A DNA stretch of 40,958 bases, from positions 1 through 40,958 of IMG/VR virus record IMGVR_UViG_3300047552_000341; one strand, 5' to 3'. The notes under the pieces are model-generated. The model was not told the DNA's origin. It ran no database searches and saw nothing but the letters and a program-made list of their open reading frames with translations. This DNA comes from a virus. The translations under genes and the position numbers were made by a program. Numbering within the stretch: position 1 is the stretch's first letter; every line of letters begins with the position of its first letter. Positions 16,983 to 22,967 of the stretch are shown piece by piece.

Positions 16983-17135
16983 ATGTACAAACTCACAAAT
17001 TTTAATTCTGTTGTTCGCGTTGAAGACGGTTCTTGCATCCCCTTCGACCCCGCCAACACGGATTTCATCGAATACCAACGCTGGCTGGCCGAGGGCAACA
17101 CGCCTGAGCCAGCAGACGAACCAACAGCGGAGTAA
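16983..17135 (+). CDS. Tiny 50-aa protein after the fibre genes
   Basis: The ATG directly follows the stop of the preceding gene (TAAATG), and the frame stays open for 50 codons. The sequence ([39 protein letters not shown]) has the pattern of a short protein commonly encoded after fibre genes, like the C-terminal part of tail-fibre assembly proteins ([16 protein letters not shown]). A chaperone-like or fibre-associated role is inferred from this resemblance. It is shorter than most ORF cut-offs, so automated annotation may miss it. Confidence 0.75.
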   Translation: MYKLTNFNSVVRVEDGSCIPFDPANTDFIEYQRWLAEGNTPEPADEPTAE

Positions 17136-17138
17136 TAA

Positions 17139-17345
17139 ATGTCAGACAGCGTATCAATGACCGAGGCCAAGCTAATGACTCATGAGGCTGTGTGCGCGCA
17201 GCGTTATGAGACGATCAATCGCCAGCTTGAGAATGGCTCTGCTCGTATGACAAAGATCGAGTACTACATCTGGGCTGTGCTGGCTGCTGTTTTGCTTGGC
17301 CCTGGCGCTGCTGCTGAGTTTTTTAAGAAGCTGATCGGCCTCTGA
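17139..17345 (+). CDS. Small membrane protein, XhlA/holin-like
   Basis: 68 aa. The N-terminal 40 residues are hydrophilic and helical (MTEAKLMTHEAVCAQRYETI). One C-terminal membrane segment (about 41-60, YYIWAVLAAVLLGPGAAAEFF) is followed by a short KKLIGL tail. This is the shape of haemolysin XhlA-type phage proteins that cooperate with holins. It lies at the head of a run of small membrane proteins that leads to the endolysin. The first codon follows the previous TAA by 3 nt. Function inferred from topology and context only. Confidence 0.7.
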   Translation: MSDSVSMTEAKLMTHEAVCAQRYETINRQLENGSARMTKIEYYIWAVLAAVLLGPGAAAEFFKKLIGL

Positions 17346-17346
17346 T

Positions 17347-18096
17347 GTGGGGCCAGAAATCATGCTGGCTTTGCAAGCAATGCGTGCTGCGTATAGCGGC
17401 ATTCAGTACTGCTGCGATTGCCTGCGTGAAGGCTCTGTCGAAATTCAGCGCGTCAAGAAAACCGTGGAAGGCGGGGTTGCTGACGCAAAGAAGATTTATG
17501 CTGAGGTTACGGGCATTTGGGGGTGGCTCAAATCTTTACTTGGTGCGCCTGCAAAACCTAATGGAAGCGCTATCGCCAAGCAGCATGAAGCCGCCGCCGA
17601 GCCAGCCAAATCACCCGCGAAAAAATCCAGCGCTAAAGACGAATACGTCGACCACATCCCCACACAAGACGAAGTCGTGCAGCAGTTCATTGGGCACGTT
17701 GGCGAGTGGTTCGACAAGTACGCTTTCCTGAAGTCGTACACCGAGAAGCGCTACGCAGAAGTTTTTGGCAAGGACGTGATCGACCAGAAGGAAGTGCTGG
17801 AGCTCACGCAGTTGCAGGTCGAAGTGGATGCCGCTTACCCAGCGTTGATGACACTGATGACCAGCAATGCGCCATGGCAGCTTGGGCCGATCTGGTCGCA
17901 GTTCAAAGAGATGCAGGACAAGGTTAAGGTCGGGCAGGCGGCTCGCCAGATGAAGCAGAAACGTGAGCGTGCTGCGCTGGTGGCGAGACAGCACCGAGAG
18001 CGCAACGACCGCATCGACCGCAATGTGACGGTGTTTTTCTTGCTGCTGATGGTGGCCTACTTTTGGTTGTTGATTGGTATCATTGCAAATGTCTAA
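17347..18096 (+). CDS. Unknown protein with C-terminal membrane anchor
   Basis: 249 aa if the GTG at 17347 is used. An ATG at 17362 (giving MLALQAMRAAY) is an equally good start and would be 5 residues shorter. Layout: N-terminal helices with a CC pair (YCCDCLREG) and VKKTVEGGVADAKKIYAEVTG, a Lys/Ala/Pro linker (about 70-100), a helical middle domain (DEVVQQFIGHVGEWFDKYAF onwards), a strongly basic coiled helix (KQKRERAALVARQHRERNDR) and one C-terminal membrane segment (about 228-247). I do not recognise the family. Membrane-tethered and within the lysis cassette, it might act as an inner-membrane lysis factor or a superinfection protein. Confidence 0.8.
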   Translation: MGPEIMLALQAMRAAYSGIQYCCDCLREGSVEIQRVKKTVEGGVADAKKIYAEVTGIWGWLKSLLGAPAKPNGSAIAKQHEAAAEPAKSPAKKSSAKDEYVDHIPTQDEVVQQFIGHVGEWFDKYAFLKSYTEKRYAEVFGKDVIDQKEVLELTQLQVEVDAAYPALMTLMTSNAPWQLGPIWSQFKEMQDKVKVGQAARQMKQKRERAALVARQHRERNDRIDRNVTVFFLLLMVAYFWLLIGIIANV

Positions 18097-18313
18097 ACCT
18101 GACAACCTTGGCGTGATTGTGTTTCTTGGCTTGCTGGTCATGTGCTTTGGCACGGTCATTTTCTGGGGTCTGTTTAAGTTTGCGGTTCAAGATGCTGAGC
18201 GCACACGCGATCGTCGTGAGTTGAACAAGGCTGCATTGGTTTTGCGCGAAGAGAGAGAGAAGCTCGAGCGTTTATTGAAGACGGTGGAAAACACCGAGAA
18301 AGGCAAGGAGTGA
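18089..18313 (+). CDS. Single-TM plus coiled-coil protein, i-spanin-like topology
   Basis: 74 aa from the ATG at 18089, which overlaps the preceding gene by 8 nt. One N-terminal membrane segment (about 9-30, VIVFLGLLVMCFGTVIFWGL) is followed by a charged, heptad-like helix (RELNKAALVLREEREKLERLLKTVE). This is the layout of inner-membrane spanins (Rz-like), although the periplasmic part is short. I found no convincing lipobox-bearing partner (Rz1/o-spanin) overlapping or downstream. The spanin idea is therefore tentative, and an accessory holin or antiholin is possible. Confidence 0.7.
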   Translation: MSKPDNLGVIVFLGLLVMCFGTVIFWGLFKFAVQDAERTRDRRELNKAALVLREEREKLERLLKTVENTEKGKE

Positions 18314-18633
18314 AAGACCTATTACTGAAAATCATCGAGGCACGTATCAATCGGCCAAAGCCAACCGTCGAAGAGGTCGAGGTGCAAGTGTGGGCCTTTG
18401 TGGTTCGCTCGATCACGATCATGGTGATGGTCATTGCGTTTGGCGTCCTGTACGCCATCGCGTTTGAGGTGCAGTCAGAAGACCTGGCTCCGATCGACGC
18501 CATCTTCTTGGAAATCCTGAAAGCCATTGCCTTCATGGGTGTGGGCACATTGGGTGGTATCTCTGGTCGCAAGGCCACTGCCGCCATTGCGCACGCAATC
18601 GTTGGAAATCCGGACGATGGACAGCCTTCTTAA
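18310..18633 (+). CDS. Small membrane protein with two TM segments, holin-like
   Basis: 107 aa. The GTG start at 18310 overlaps the preceding TGA by 4 nt, with GGAG just upstream. Two membrane segments (about 28-53, rich in Val/Ile/Met; about 66-88, FLEILKAIAFMGVGTLGGISG) are separated by an acidic loop (EVQSEDLAPID). The C-terminus is hydrophilic. The gene ends inside the start of the following holin gene. Paired small membrane proteins at this place often act as holin/antiholin. No family name is certain. Confidence 0.72.
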   Translation: MKDLLLKIIEARINRPKPTVEEVEVQVWAFVVRSITIMVMVIAFGVLYAIAFEVQSEDLAPIDAIFLEILKAIAFMGVGTLGGISGRKATAAIAHAIVGNPDDGQPS

Positions 18634-19066
18634 TCTGTTGAAGAGCGCAGCCCCAGCGCTGGCCACTGCGGTGGCTGGCCCTATGGGTGGCATGGCTGTG
18701 AAGGCCATTGCTGACAAGCTCGGCGTACCTGCGTCAATTGGTGAGGTGACTAAGGCTCTGGAGGCAAATCCAGAGCTGGCGCTCAAACTCAAAGAGATTG
18801 ACACGCGTGCGTTTGAAGCTGAAACAAAGGCCGTCAGCGAACGCTGGCAGGCTGACATGGCCAGCGATTCGTGGCTGTCTAAAAACATCCGTCCCATGAC
18901 GCTGATCTACATCCTGTCTGCCTTCATCTTGATGGCGGTGGCAGATGGCTTTGGATTCCGAATCGCCGAGTCCTACGTGAACCTGCTGGGTCAGTGGGGC
19001 ATGATCGTAATGACCGCCTACTTCGGTGGTCGCACTGTTGAGAAAGTAATGGAGAGCCGCAAATGA
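18617..19066 (+). CDS. 3TM-type holin (GTA_holin_3TM-like)
   Basis: 149 aa. The ATG at 18617 overlaps the previous gene by 17 nt. An N-terminal helix (LLNLLKSAAPALATAVAGPMGG) and a charged middle (EANPELALKLKEIDTRAFEAE) lead to WLSKNIRPMTLIYILSAFILM and WGMIVMTAYFGGRTVEKVM, the two clear membrane segments. The RPMT and YFGGRTVEK motifs are typical of the holin family first described in gene transfer agents (PF11351). The endolysin gene follows directly with a 4-nt overlap, as expected for a holin-endolysin pair. It would form the inner-membrane lesion that lets the endolysin reach the wall. Confidence 0.88.
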   Translation: MDSLLNLLKSAAPALATAVAGPMGGMAVKAIADKLGVPASIGEVTKALEANPELALKLKEIDTRAFEAETKAVSERWQADMASDSWLSKNIRPMTLIYILSAFILMAVADGFGFRIAESYVNLLGQWGMIVMTAYFGGRTVEKVMESRK

Positions 19067-19533
19067 CAAATCTAACCCCACACTTCACGCTTGAAGAGCT
19101 GACGCACACCGACCACCGCGAGCTGGATAACACGCCAACGACCACCGAGAAGTGCATCATTGACGGCAAGGAGGTGCTTGTGAACGCCTATGAGAACCTG
19201 CCACGCCTGGCGAACTTCTTGGAGCAGTTGAAGATCATCTTGGGTGGCAAGCCCATCATGGTGAACAGCGCGTTTCGCTCTGAGGCTGTGAACACTGCTG
19301 TCGGCTCAAAGAACACCAGCGATCACCGTCGTGGTTGTGCTGCTGACATTCGCGTGCCTGGCATGACGCCGGACGAAGTGGTGAAGGCGATCATTGCAAG
19401 CGAGCTGCCTTACCAGCAAGTGATTCGCGAGTTCGACCGCTGGACTCATGTGGCCATCACCACCAATGAGAGCGACGTGCCCAAGAAGTCAAAGCTCATC
19501 ATCGACAAGCAAGGCACACGCGCTTACGCTTGA
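19063..19533 (+). CDS. Endolysin, peptidase M15-type
   Basis: 156 aa, ATGA overlap with the holin. The sequence has the M15A zinc-peptidase signature: NSAFRSEAVN, then SDHRRGCAADI with zinc ligands His88 and Asp95, then EFDRWTHVAI with Glu124 as likely catalytic base and His129 as third ligand. The fold is the D-Ala-D-Ala carboxypeptidase / L-Ala-D-Glu endopeptidase type. There is no signal peptide or SAR helix at the N-terminus (MTNLTPHFTLEELTHTD is soluble), so release depends on the holin. It is the last gene of the long rightward late transcription unit and is followed by a strong terminator at 19590-19635. Confidence 0.93.
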   Translation: MTNLTPHFTLEELTHTDHRELDNTPTTTEKCIIDGKEVLVNAYENLPRLANFLEQLKIILGGKPIMVNSAFRSEAVNTAVGSKNTSDHRRGCAADIRVPGMTPDEVVKAIIASELPYQQVIREFDRWTHVAITTNESDVPKKSKLIIDKQGTRAYA

Positions 19534-19649
19534 TCGTCGTGGTTGTAGATGTCTCTGGTAAGTAGCCAGCACAATACAAAAACCACAAGGCCTGCTGCAA
19601 CGAAGATCAACCCGATCAACGTCAGCAGGCTTTTTAGTTCGTCGCTCAT
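19524..19649 (-). CDS. 41-aa single-TM protein, end of leftward operon
   Basis: The ATG at 19649 overlaps the stop of the upstream gene as ATGA. The product MSDELKSLLTLIGLIFVAAG continues as a hydrophobic segment to about residue 29, then a hydrophilic tail (LTRDIYNHDDQA). The last 10 nt run into the end of the endolysin gene from the opposite side, and the late terminator lies inside the ORF. The coupling and a clear membrane segment support a real gene, but it is short and has no recognised relatives. Confidence 0.55.
   Translation of the reverse strand: MSDELKSLLTLIGLIFVAAGLVVFVLCWLLTRDIYNHDDQA
19590..19635 (+). terminator. Intrinsic terminator of the late operon
   Basis: GCCTGCTG (19590-19597) and CAGCAGGC (19623-19630) form a perfect 8-bp stem followed at once by TTTTT. 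The 25-nt loop itself holds GATC...GATC and could fold further. Its position 57 nt after the endolysin stop, facing the leftward operon, makes it the natural end of late transcription. It lies within a small minus-strand ORF. Confidence 0.8.
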
Positions 19650-19909
19650 TTCTTTTTCTTCTTTGTTGTGTTGGCTGTGCCTGCTTTGCTGTAGTACATG
19701 ATTTCTTTTGGCGCAAGGCTGACGCGTTGTGTCTTTGGGAATGTGGCAATGGTGAACACTGCCTTGTCTGCTGATTCTCGCGTTGCCTTGGCCCTTGAGC
19801 CGTACTTCGACCCGTTGGCTTGCTGGATGCCTTCTGCTCTGATGGTGGACAAAAACTGTGGCATGTATGTCTGCACGTAGTCTGGGTGAAATGCGTTGAT
19901 GATGGTCAT
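19646..19909 (-). CDS. Unknown 87-aa basic protein
   Basis: The ATG at 19909 has AAAGAG upstream on the minus strand, which is a better start than the longer frame beginning at 19981. The sequence (MTIINAFHPDYVQTYMPQFL; AEGIQQANGSKYGSRAKATR; VFTIATFPKTQRVSLAPKEI) ends in six lysines. The basic tail and RAKATRES segment might allow nucleic-acid binding, but no domain is recognised. It is coupled by ATGA to the 41-aa membrane protein downstream. Confidence 0.7.
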   Translation of the reverse strand: MTIINAFHPDYVQTYMPQFLSTIRAEGIQQANGSKYGSRAKATRESADKAVFTIATFPKTQRVSLAPKEIMYYSKAGTANTTKKKKK

Positions 19910-19913
19910 GTGA

Positions 19914-20105
19914 TTACTCTTTGTTGTTTCTGATGTATGTGGCTGTGCTTGTCGCTGTGTCACCAAATGGCAAGCGCTCAAAGTTCTTGGCGGTCTGCTC
20001 TAGTGCGCAGTTCCATCCGGATAGAAAAACAAACCACGCCGCGTCTGATGTGGCAAGGCCAAGGTGGCCGTACAGTTTTTCGAATTGCTCGCGTGCTGGG
20101 GTCAT
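19914..20105 (-). CDS. Small phage protein with FxSGWNxA motif
   Basis: 63 aa from the ATG at 20105, with GGAG upstream, 3 nt after the HNH gene. The sequence MTPAREQFEKLYGHLGLATS followed by DAAWFVFLSGWNCALEQ has a pattern frequent in small, uncharacterised phage early proteins (Y/WxAFLAGW). No function is known to me. It is too small for an enzyme and probably folds as a helical hairpin. Confidence 0.65.
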   Translation of the reverse strand: MTPAREQFEKLYGHLGLATSDAAWFVFLSGWNCALEQTAKNFERLPFGDTATSTATYIRNNKE

Positions 20106-20108
20106 GTC

Positions 20109-20612
20109 TTACTCCTTAATGCCCCACATCTGAGGCCAATGTCTGTGTTGTTTTGATAAATTCTCACTTGCTACAAGAATTTGCAGGTTTGCTGGAACAT
20201 GAAGGCCGCATACTGTTTTACCTTGCAATGGAACAATGTGGTCAACGTGATATTCCTGCCCCGTATACATTCTGAAAGCCAATGCAGCAGAATAAAAATC
20301 TTGGACAGCAGACAAGTCAGACCATTCTGGTGTGGCTGCAATCTTTGATGCCTTACGTTTTGCAGTTCTTGCATTTTCTTTAGAGCGGTTATTTTTCGCC
20401 CATGCTTTTGCCTTTGATGCTTTTTGTTCTTTGTTCTTTAAAGCCCATTGTTTTTGACGCTCCAAATGAACATCTCGATTGATTGACAGCCACTTGTTTG
20501 TTGCCGAATGGTCACAAGACCTACACCACCATCTCAAACCATCCTTGCTTGCGCTTCGCTTGTTGAAATCTGACACTTCTTTGTCAGTGGCACATTTTGA
20601 GCAATGTTTCAT
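20109..20612 (-). CDS. HNH endonuclease with N-terminal zinc finger
   Basis: 167 aa. An N-terminal CxxC pair of pairs (Cys4/Cys7 and Cys30/Cys33) forms a probable zinc finger. A long Lys-rich helix (about 45-95) leads to the HNH core: YHVDHIVPLQGKTVCGLHVP with His122, Asp124 and His125, then NLQIL (Asn142) and ENLSKQHR (Asn151). This is the layout of free-standing phage homing-type or general HNH nucleases. The gene is more A/T-rich than its neighbours, suggesting later arrival, yet it is joined to the upstream gene by an ATGA overlap and so is well integrated. Role: probably mobile endonuclease, or DNA processing and competition. Confidence 0.85.
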   Translation of the reverse strand: MKHCSKCATDKEVSDFNKRSASKDGLRWWCRSCDHSATNKWLSINRDVHLERQKQWALKNKEQKASKAKAWAKNNRSKENARTAKRKASKIAATPEWSDLSAVQDFYSAALAFRMYTGQEYHVDHIVPLQGKTVCGLHVPANLQILVASENLSKQHRHWPQMWGIKE

Positions 20613-20965
20613 TTTGTTATCCCATGTGCGGCTTCTATTGCTCTGGCAAAAGACTTGTAAAACTCAAGCCCGCTTGCCTTGAGATAGCATTGCAAGAGTT
20701 GCTCATCCGTCAGCGGCTTGCGTTGTTGTGGTGTGGTGTAGAGAGGTGTAGCTTTTGCGTAAGGATGATTAACTTCTTCCCAATTTAAGTTGTCGCCACC
20801 TTTGTGATGCTCAATCCACGCCACAGGCTCACCCTGCTCTTGCTTGGCAAAGGCTTGCTTGATGGCGGTGATGGCTTCAAACGCTAGAAATTGCGACTTG
20901 TCTGTGGTCGCGTACAGGCTTTCCTCCAACGCCTCAAGCGCCATCTTCATTGATTCTTTACTCAT
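20609..20965 (-). CDS. Phage early protein of the PVAW...PLYTxPxxR type
   Basis: 118 aa from the ATG at 20965, chosen because GGAG lies 8 nt before it. A GTG four codons earlier is possible. The opening MSKESMKMALEALEESLYAT is followed by AFEAITAIKQAFAKQEQGEP, then VAWIEHHKGG, ATPLYTTPQQRKPLTDEQLL. This modular pattern recurs in many small phage and prophage proteins of unknown function. The C-terminal helix (YKSFARAIEAAHGI) is also typical. Coupled by ATGA overlaps on both sides. Confidence 0.75.
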   Translation of the reverse strand: MSKESMKMALEALEESLYATTDKSQFLAFEAITAIKQAFAKQEQGEPVAWIEHHKGGDNLNWEEVNHPYAKATPLYTTPQQRKPLTDEQLLQCYLKASGLEFYKSFARAIEAAHGITK

Positions 20966-21189
20966 GGTTGTCTCCACAGTTTGTCGCCGCGTTTGTTGGT
21001 GCAGATTAGTTTGTCGTTCTTGTCGAACTTAAACCAAGCGTTCGGGCCTCCAATGGCTGCGCATGTTTTATACGCTTCGCTTTTGGTTGGGCGCTCGTAG
21101 TTAAACGAGATCGTTTGCGCGTTGCCGTCGAGCATGTATGCCGTGCTCATGACCAGTGCGATGATGATTGCTGCTATCCATTCCTTCAT
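20962..21189 (-). CDS. Small exported or membrane protein
   Basis: 75 aa from the ATG at 21189, which has a perfect GGAGG upstream. The N-terminus MKEWIAAIIIALVMSTAYML is a signal peptide or membrane anchor, and the rest (about 55 residues) is hydrophilic with two cysteines (TCAAIGG; LICTNKRG) that could form a disulfide in the periplasm. No family recognised. Overlaps both neighbours by 4 nt. Confidence 0.7.
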   Translation of the reverse strand: MKEWIAAIIIALVMSTAYMLDGNAQTISFNYERPTKSEAYKTCAAIGGPNAWFKFDKNDKLICTNKRGDKLWRQP

Positions 21190-21323
21190 GTTGACCTCCA
21201 AACAAGCAAATCAAAAAGCACCGCGACAAATGCGGCAGCGATTGTGAAGCGCAGCATCCACTTGAGTAGTGCTTCTCTGCGCATGACTTTGAGCCTGTCT
21301 TCAATGGTGAGAATTTCTTTCAT
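21186..21323 (-). CDS. 45-aa single-TM protein
   Basis: The ATG at 21323 has GGAGAG at a proper distance on the minus strand. The frame gives MKEILTIEDRLKVMRREALL, a membrane segment (RFTIAAAFVAVLFDLLVW) and stops with an overlap (ATGA) onto the next gene. It is below common ORF length limits. The SD, coupling and membrane segment make it credible. Two tiny membrane proteins in a row (this and 20962-21189) may work as a pair. Confidence 0.65.
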   Translation of the reverse strand: MKEILTIEDRLKVMRREALLKWMLRFTIAAAFVAVLFDLLVWRST

Positions 21324-21332
21324 CGTGCTCTC

Positions 21333-21824
21333 CTATACGTCAATCATTTCTACGTCGTGTGGCTTTCTTTTGCCTGCCAGTATTTCGTGAATGCGTCGCT
21401 CCGTGTTTCGGTGCACCGTCATCATGGTTCTGGCTGGCATTGCTTCGAGCACGCTGGCGTAATCTTCAAGCACCGCGCTGACCGCTTTGATGCCTGGTGC
21501 ATCGAGGCGCAGCTTTTTGCCTTGCTTGTATCGTTTGCCTGCTTCTGCGAGCGCCTTGACCGCGTCTTCAAGCAGCCCGCTTGTGTCTTCCACGATTTTC
21601 ATGTCCACCATGGTTTCCATCAAGTTGACAGCATCGCTGCACACGCGCCAGTCGTCCGTGGTTGGTGTCTCTGCGGTCTTGATTGACGCGAGGCCGTTCC
21701 ACATGCGTGTGAGCTGGTGTCTGCGCTTTGACGCGTCCATTGGCTTGTCTGGGCTGGCAAACATCAAGTCGAGCGTGTTGTACTTGTAGATCACCACCGG
21801 TTTCATGCGGGTGCGTTTTTTCAT
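21333..21824 (-). CDS. Unknown 163-aa early protein
   Basis: Basic N-terminus (MKKRTRMKPVVIYKYNTLDL), then a helical body (TRMWNGLASIKTAETPTTDD; LMETMVDMKIVEDTSGLLED; VLEDYASVLEAMPARTMMTV). It looks like proteins I have seen in Burkholderia and other betaproteobacterial phages next to HTH/recombination genes, where they are annotated only as hypothetical. No catalytic motif. Its start overlaps the stop of the HTH gene, so both are likely made from the same message and in similar amounts. Confidence 0.75.
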   Translation of the reverse strand: MKKRTRMKPVVIYKYNTLDLMFASPDKPMDASKRRHQLTRMWNGLASIKTAETPTTDDWRVCSDAVNLMETMVDMKIVEDTSGLLEDAVKALAEAGKRYKQGKKLRLDAPGIKAVSAVLEDYASVLEAMPARTMMTVHRNTERRIHEILAGKRKPHDVEMIDV

Positions 21825-22012
21825 TTGGACACCTCGGCGATCCAGTTCTCAACGTCTTGGCGTCGGTACCGCACTGGGCTTCGTGGTTTGCCGCCAAGTT
21901 TTAGAAACGCGGGGCCGTAGTTTTTTTGTCGCCAGTTCTCAAGCGTGCCAACGGTGATCTTGAGGATGCCCGAGACTTCTTCCGGTGTGAGCAGTTCTTG
22001 TTGGTTTGTCAT
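21821..22012 (-). CDS. Excisionase/AlpA-type helix-turn-helix protein
   Basis: 63 aa from the ATG at 22012; the longer frame upstream passes through the hairpin and lacks an SD. The sequence LLTPEEVSGILKITVGTLEN followed by WRQKNYGPAFLKLGGKPRSP and VRYRRQDVENWI is a classic winged-helix MerR/AlpA/excisionase fold (HTH_17). No integrase was found, so a directionality factor for excision has no visible partner. A transcription-regulatory role in the leftward operon is more likely. Confidence 0.88.
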   Translation of the reverse strand: MTNQQELLTPEEVSGILKITVGTLENWRQKNYGPAFLKLGGKPRSPVRYRRQDVENWIAEVSK

Positions 22013-22026
22013 GGTGTTCTCGTGTG

Positions 22027-22053
22027 TGGGGCCTCGGTGTGAAGGAGGCCCCA
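22027..22053. terminator. Strong hairpin between recT and the HTH gene
   Basis: TGGGGCCTC (22027-22035) pairs perfectly with GAGGCCCCA (22045-22053) around a 9-nt loop. On the plus strand ATTGTTTT follows. On the minus strand (the operon direction) no T-tract follows, so it would be at best a partial terminator, or an mRNA end protecting the recT transcript. Confidence 0.5.
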
Positions 22054-22058
22054 TTGTT

Positions 22059-22901
22059 TTAGATGGGCGAGTCGTCTGGGTTGCCTGCCGGTGCAGCTTC
22101 GCGGTGTGGCACGTCGATCACGCCGTCGTCGTCATGCTCTGGCGCTTGCTGTGGGGCCTGTGCTGCGACTTTGTCTAGTCGGCTGGGGCGTTTGCTTGCT
22201 GATGCTGCTGGAGCGGCTTGTGGCGCTTCCTGCTGCGCTTCTGCTGGTGGCATGAACAGCTCGTCGTCTTCGTGCATGACGCCGTCAATGTCGGTGCTCA
22301 GTGGCAGGCGTTTGCTGTGGCGTCGCACAACAGTTTTCTTGGCCATCTCGGCGAAGTCTGAAACCCAAGGGCCGGACTTGCCGCTGCGGCTTCGGCCTCG
22401 GATGGCGTTGACGTCTTCGACGCTCATGACCTCGCGGGACTTCTCGCCGTCCTTCATGCTGACGATGCTGTACACCGCGATCAGTTGGCCGCGATTGGAG
22501 AGGGCTGGCTTGTGGGTGATGTGCTCCTCGTCGCCAAGGCAGAAATCGAACTGGTCGTTTTCGTAGACCGCTTGCACGCTCCATGTGCTGATCTCGCCGC
22601 TGTTGCGCACCAGCTTCATGATGCCTGCCACCATGGGCATCCATTGGGCTTGGTTGCCGAAGGTGACGATCGCGCCTTCGCGTCCGTCTGGCAGCAGGCC
22701 CATCTGCGCTGCCTTGGTCGCGGCTCCGAAGAGTGTGCGTCGGTCGGCGTCAAGCAGGGCTGGGTTTGTTTGCACAGCGGTCAGCGTGACGCGGACGAAT
22801 TTCTCGACGCTCACGTGGGCTGGCAATGCTGCCTTGAACTGGGGGGCCATCTTTTCGATGGCGTGTCGCACTTCTTGCACGACTAGCTGGTTGTTGCTCA
22901 T
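22059..22901 (-). CDS. recT: RecT-family single-strand annealing protein
   Basis: 280 aa, with AGGAG upstream. Residues 1-205 carry the RecT core (VEKFVRVTLTAVQTNPALLD; LFGAATKAAQMGLLPDGREG; AIVTFGNQAQWMPMVAGIMK; MKDGEKSREVMSVEDVNAIR; PWVSDFAEMAKKTVVRRHSK). The last 75 residues are a low-complexity Ala/Gln/Asp tail, often seen in annealases and possibly contacting single-strand binding protein. It pairs with the exonuclease encoded just upstream to form a two-component recombinase like RecE/RecT or lambda Exo/Bet. Inferred role: replication-linked recombination, end repair and genome circularisation or concatemer formation. Confidence 0.93.
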   Translation of the reverse strand: MSNNQLVVQEVRHAIEKMAPQFKAALPAHVSVEKFVRVTLTAVQTNPALLDADRRTLFGAATKAAQMGLLPDGREGAIVTFGNQAQWMPMVAGIMKLVRNSGEISTWSVQAVYENDQFDFCLGDEEHITHKPALSNRGQLIAVYSIVSMKDGEKSREVMSVEDVNAIRGRSRSGKSGPWVSDFAEMAKKTVVRRHSKRLPLSTDIDGVMHEDDELFMPPAEAQQEAPQAAPAASASKRPSRLDKVAAQAPQQAPEHDDDGVIDVPHREAAPAGNPDDSPI

Positions 22902-22918
22902 GGGTTTCTCCTAAAAGT

Positions 22919-22967
22919 ACCGGTGGCCGACCGGTGGCGGTGTTGCTTGTTTTGCAACAGTGTATCA
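22919..22967 (-). promoter_or_regulatory. recT upstream region: direct repeat, GTTGC/GCAAC palindrome, extended -10
   Basis: Between the exonuclease and recT there is a 9-bp direct repeat ACCGGTGGC (22919-22927, 22930-22938). An inverted repeat GTTGC-N7-GCAAC lies at 22942-22958. On the minus strand TGATACACT (22967-22959) looks like an extended -10 element. No good -35 is seen. The inverted repeat resembles the one in the divergent control region (25113-25128), so recT may have its own regulated promoter in addition to read-through. Confidence 0.4.

Noticed and set aside
17345-17731. 128-codon frame starting ATG at 17345, with a Pro-rich part, considered as an Rz1-like o-spanin
   Set aside because: The supposed lipobox (AIAC) is poor, the protein is too long for an embedded Rz1, and it is overlapped by the better supported 249-aa gene.
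21821-22012. Excisionase-like HTH taken as proof of a temperate phage
   Set aside because: The same fold serves as an ordinary regulator, and no integrase or att-like repeat was found.
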